The notes below the pieces were generated by a model. The model saw only the letters and a list, made by a program, of their open reading frames with translations, searched no databases and had not been told where the DNA came from. From positions 349,837 through 413,836 of the forward strand of contig NW_022985174.1 in NCBI RefSeq assembly GCF_010093535.1: a stretch of 64,000 bases of DNA. Direction: 5' to 3'. This DNA comes from Lindgomyces ingoldianus. Taxonomy: Eukaryota > Ascomycota > Dothideomycetes > Pleosporales > Lindgomycetaceae. The translations under genes were made by a program, and so were the position numbers. Position 1 is the first letter of the stretch, and each line of letters starts with the position of its first letter. Positions 61,387 to 64,000 of the stretch are shown one piece after another.

Positions 61387-62249
61387 GACGGGCTGGGGTT
61401 TCTTCTCTCTACTCTCTAGTTTTTTTGGGGTCTGTTCCTTGATGGCCTCTGCTGGCGCTATGTTGGGTGCTTTCGGTTTGGCCAGATTCCCCTGGTCGTC
61501 TTCAAGCGGCGCACTCCTCTCGGTTGAGAAGGGCGTGTTCAATTCAAGAAACGGCTTGCTGTCGAAGTGGCGCGAGAAGAGGTTGAGTCGGGACGAAGCG
61601 CGTGAGGGAGCCAGGGTGAAGGAGGAGGGGTAGCGGCGGGTTATGATGGAAGCTAGGAGTCGGCGCGGGGCAGCCAGCTTGCCGGTGTCGGAGGAGGGCC
61701 GTCGAAGAGGGCGAGATTTGCAGGTGGAATGAGGACAGCGACGGCTGTTGACGGGACCAAGCCTTGGAAGAATCCGATGGTTGGGATTGCGTGCACGTAA
61801 TGTGTTGTTAGTGTCAGGAGTCAGCACGCGTCAAGGACGAGAAATTGGAAGCAGATTGGATTGTTGATTGTGAGTATAGAAGTTTCTAACTGCTCACTAT
61901 CGAACATGGGTAAACTTCCTTGCGCTTGCTATGTTATCAGGGGGATTTTCGCATCTGCCGTGTGGGGTCCTTGCGAGTCGCGGCGAACTGTGGAGGTCAT
62001 CCGTGGACCATTTCCGTCCGAGGAGTGCGCTCCACGTGACTGTTTCACGTGACTGTTTCACGGTGAGGTCCAAGTGCCGCCCGGCTGTTGTCAGGGAGCC
62101 CTGTTTCAGCGGTCTTGGCAACAGAAATAAACATCAACACCACGCCTTTATACACACCCTACCCATTGCTTCATGTATTCCCCAACAGTATTCACTACAC
62201 CTAGCACCTCGCTCACAACGCTACACTTGCTGTAGTCTTTATTGTCACA
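61387..62249. promoter_or_regulatory. Divergent region between AGX1 and the TPX2-like gene
   Basis: About 860 bases. The part from 61387 to 61830 is open in the AGX1 frame and may be leader or coding. The direct repeat CGTGACTGTTTCACGTGACTGTTTCACGG occurs at 62033-62061 (unit CACGTGACTGTTT), a possible E-box-type CACGTG site. Confidence 0.4.
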
Positions 62250-64000
62250 ATGCGCCTAACACGTGCTGCGTTGCGCGCCGAAGCCACCCGCACTCACGAC
62301 AACGAGACAGCCGACGCGTCAAACCTCCTACCCCCAACCCCGTCCACTGACCGCATCCCATTGGGCGAAGTTTCCGCCAACGCCGTCGCCGAACTCTCCC
62401 AAGGACATCCGAACCTCAAAAATATGGCCCCAAAGAAGGCAAAGTCAAAGGTCGCGAAAAAGGCTGCCAAAGGGAATAAGGCCAGGAAGGCCCAAGCAAG
62501 TCCGCCAGGCGACGAGAGGGAGGTCGAAGTCCTTGAAGACGAGAGGAGAGCTGCGGGGAGCCCAGCGAGCGACGCAGCCGTTGATGAGCTGGCGAAAGCG
62601 CCCGCGGACGGTGCGTGTCCCGGCATGCGCATGAATGACACGTGCCAGCTAATTATGGGGTGCAGATATTGTCGTCCAAGTGCCAATGAATGATCAACGT
62701 CCCGCATCTCCCCCTTCACGCGCAGTCCGCATGACCCGTCGTCAATTGGCTAGAGTAGAGGAATTGTCTAAGTCACAGCGTGTGCCCTTGCCATCGCCTC
62801 AACTGCATCTTCCTGCTGCTGAGGGAGAAATTGCCAACGCTCCGAGTGCAGGGCCTGAGGAAGAAACCGTGCCAGACGTCCAGAAGGTAGAAGCGGTCAG
62901 GATCGAGCAGGCCCGGGTCAAGCCGGAATCCGGAGTGGCTGTACCAGCCGTCGAAGTCATAGCAGAACCAGAACCCAAAACTCTCACATCCGAAAAGCCA
63001 TGCGAAGGAGAAGCAACACCTGTTACGAGCCGCAGTCCCAGTCGCAGTCCATCCAAGTCTCCCGCCAAGGTTCCCATGCGGCTTGAGGAATCTATCGAAG
63101 CTATCGATGCGCTCGAGGAAGCCATTGAGCAAGTCGGTAAAGCAATTCCAGTCTTCGATCACGAGGCCGATGAAAAGTCTCCACGGAAAGCGCGATTCGA
63201 TGCAGTCCCGACTCCAAACATGTGCGCGGCCAAGGTTTCCAAAACCCCGACCGCGCCAAAGTCACTGAAACCTACCACCTCCAATGTGTCCAAGGGTGCG
63301 ACATCACGGCCCTCTATCTCCCGCTCAGCCAGCACTCGTGTCGCACCACCCAAGAATGCCGATGTGAAGGTGAGGAAGGGGTCTGGAGAGGTAGTTGATT
63401 ACCTTGCTTCGAAACGCCGTCCAATCAGCATGTCATTCCCAGTCCCTCCACCACCTCCCAAGTCGGTGAAACCACCTACAAAGTCAACATTTCATCTACC
63501 TGGCGAGGCTGTGGCTGCCAAATTGAAGGCACAGAAGGAAGAGCGTCTGAAGCGAGAAGAGGATGAAGCCGTGAAGAAAGCTGCATTTAAAGCCCGTCCA
63601 GCCCCTGCTCGGAAGAATGTCCCTGCCCCAGTTCGACAGACGGCGGCAAGCAAAGCACGAGAAAACTTAATGAATGGCAAACCTACTGCATCAGAAAAGG
63701 AGAGCAAGATGGATGGTGCTTCTATTCCTCTAAAGCGCACTAACTCCATCAACTCGGGCAAACGACTGAGTACGACAATCACTTCTTCTCGACTAACCTT
63801 TACAACATCAACATCCAGCTCACCGAGCTCTAATCGAAATAGTACCATTGTCAACCCGGGCCCTGTGACGAAATCCACTGTTACTGCAGCCGATGCAGTA
63901 GCCCAACGCCTCAAGGCACGTGAGATCTTCAACCGAGATAAATTAGAGAAAGAACGGCGCGAAAACGAACGGCGAGAGAAGGAAGAGGCGGCGAAGAGGG
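62250..64000 (+). CDS. TPX2-like, charged nuclear or spindle protein (3' end missing)
   Basis: Exons 62250-62610 and 62666 onward are open to the window end, giving at least 565 codons. The intron is GTGCGT...TGCAG. The N terminus has LTRAALRAEATRTHDNE and a KKAKSKVAKKAAKG basic run, suggesting nuclear targeting. RMTRRQLARVEE repeats the opening motif. The middle is Ser/Pro/Lys-rich. Around residue 430 a STFHLPGEAVAAKLKAQKEE segment is followed by KKAAFKARPAP, which resembles the TPX2 microtubule-binding repeat. The tail enters a coiled coil (AREIFNRDKLEKERRENERR). I assign TPX2-like only by this motif. A general cytoskeletal or chromosomal protein is the alternative. Confidence 0.7.

Overview
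The window looks like nuclear DNA of a filamentous ascomycete (Pezizomycotina). Genes carry several introns of about 45-60 bases with GTANGT donors, CTAAC/CTAAT-like branch sites and CAG/TAG acceptors. The gene set is fungal: NDC1, PEP12, STS1/Cut8, ELP1, an AA9 polysaccharide monooxygenase, a Zn2Cys6 regulator, a sugar-type MFS transporter and DUF7918. I cannot name the species. All exon models below were built by hand from frame, phase and family resemblance. No database was consulted.

Layout. 1-18.6 kb is a dense housekeeping block: mevalonate diphosphate decarboxylase (cut by the window edge), a cytochrome c/c1 haem lyase, PEP12, NDC1, a SCY1-type pseudokinase, a large PHD/zinc-ribbon/winged-helix protein, a decayed Hv1 proton channel, the PABPN1-type protein Pab2, UBC9, PEX19 and an unrecognised fungal protein. 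19.3-23.2 kb is a small secretome island with an AA9 LPMO and a DUF6055-like HExxH protein. 23.9-33.0 kb returns to core genes: PTC5-type PP2C, RQC1/TCF25, an ECM25-like CRAL-TRIO/RhoGAP and chorismate synthase.

33.6-48.8 kb is an accessory stretch that is AT-richer by eye and gene-poor. It holds a Zn2Cys6 factor, an intact MFS sugar transporter, an SDR oxidoreductase with a 12-base microexon, a badly broken GH31 alpha-glucosidase and a DUF7918 gene with one in-frame stop. Regulator, transporter, oxidoreductase and alpha-glucosidase together suggest a sugar-use neighbourhood that is partly decayed. 49.5-64 kb is core again: STS1, MTR4, COX8/VIIc, ELP1, an AGX1-type aminotransferase and a TPX2-like protein cut by the window end.

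I found no tRNA, rRNA, CRISPR array or intact transposon. The observations most worth checking are two GC-AG introns in the PHD gene, the microexon that carries the SDR catalytic tyrosine, the Hv1 and GH31 pseudogenes, the single stop in the DUF7918 gene, the polylysine tract of RQC1, and an ATG-less, targeting-peptide-like leader ahead of AGX1.
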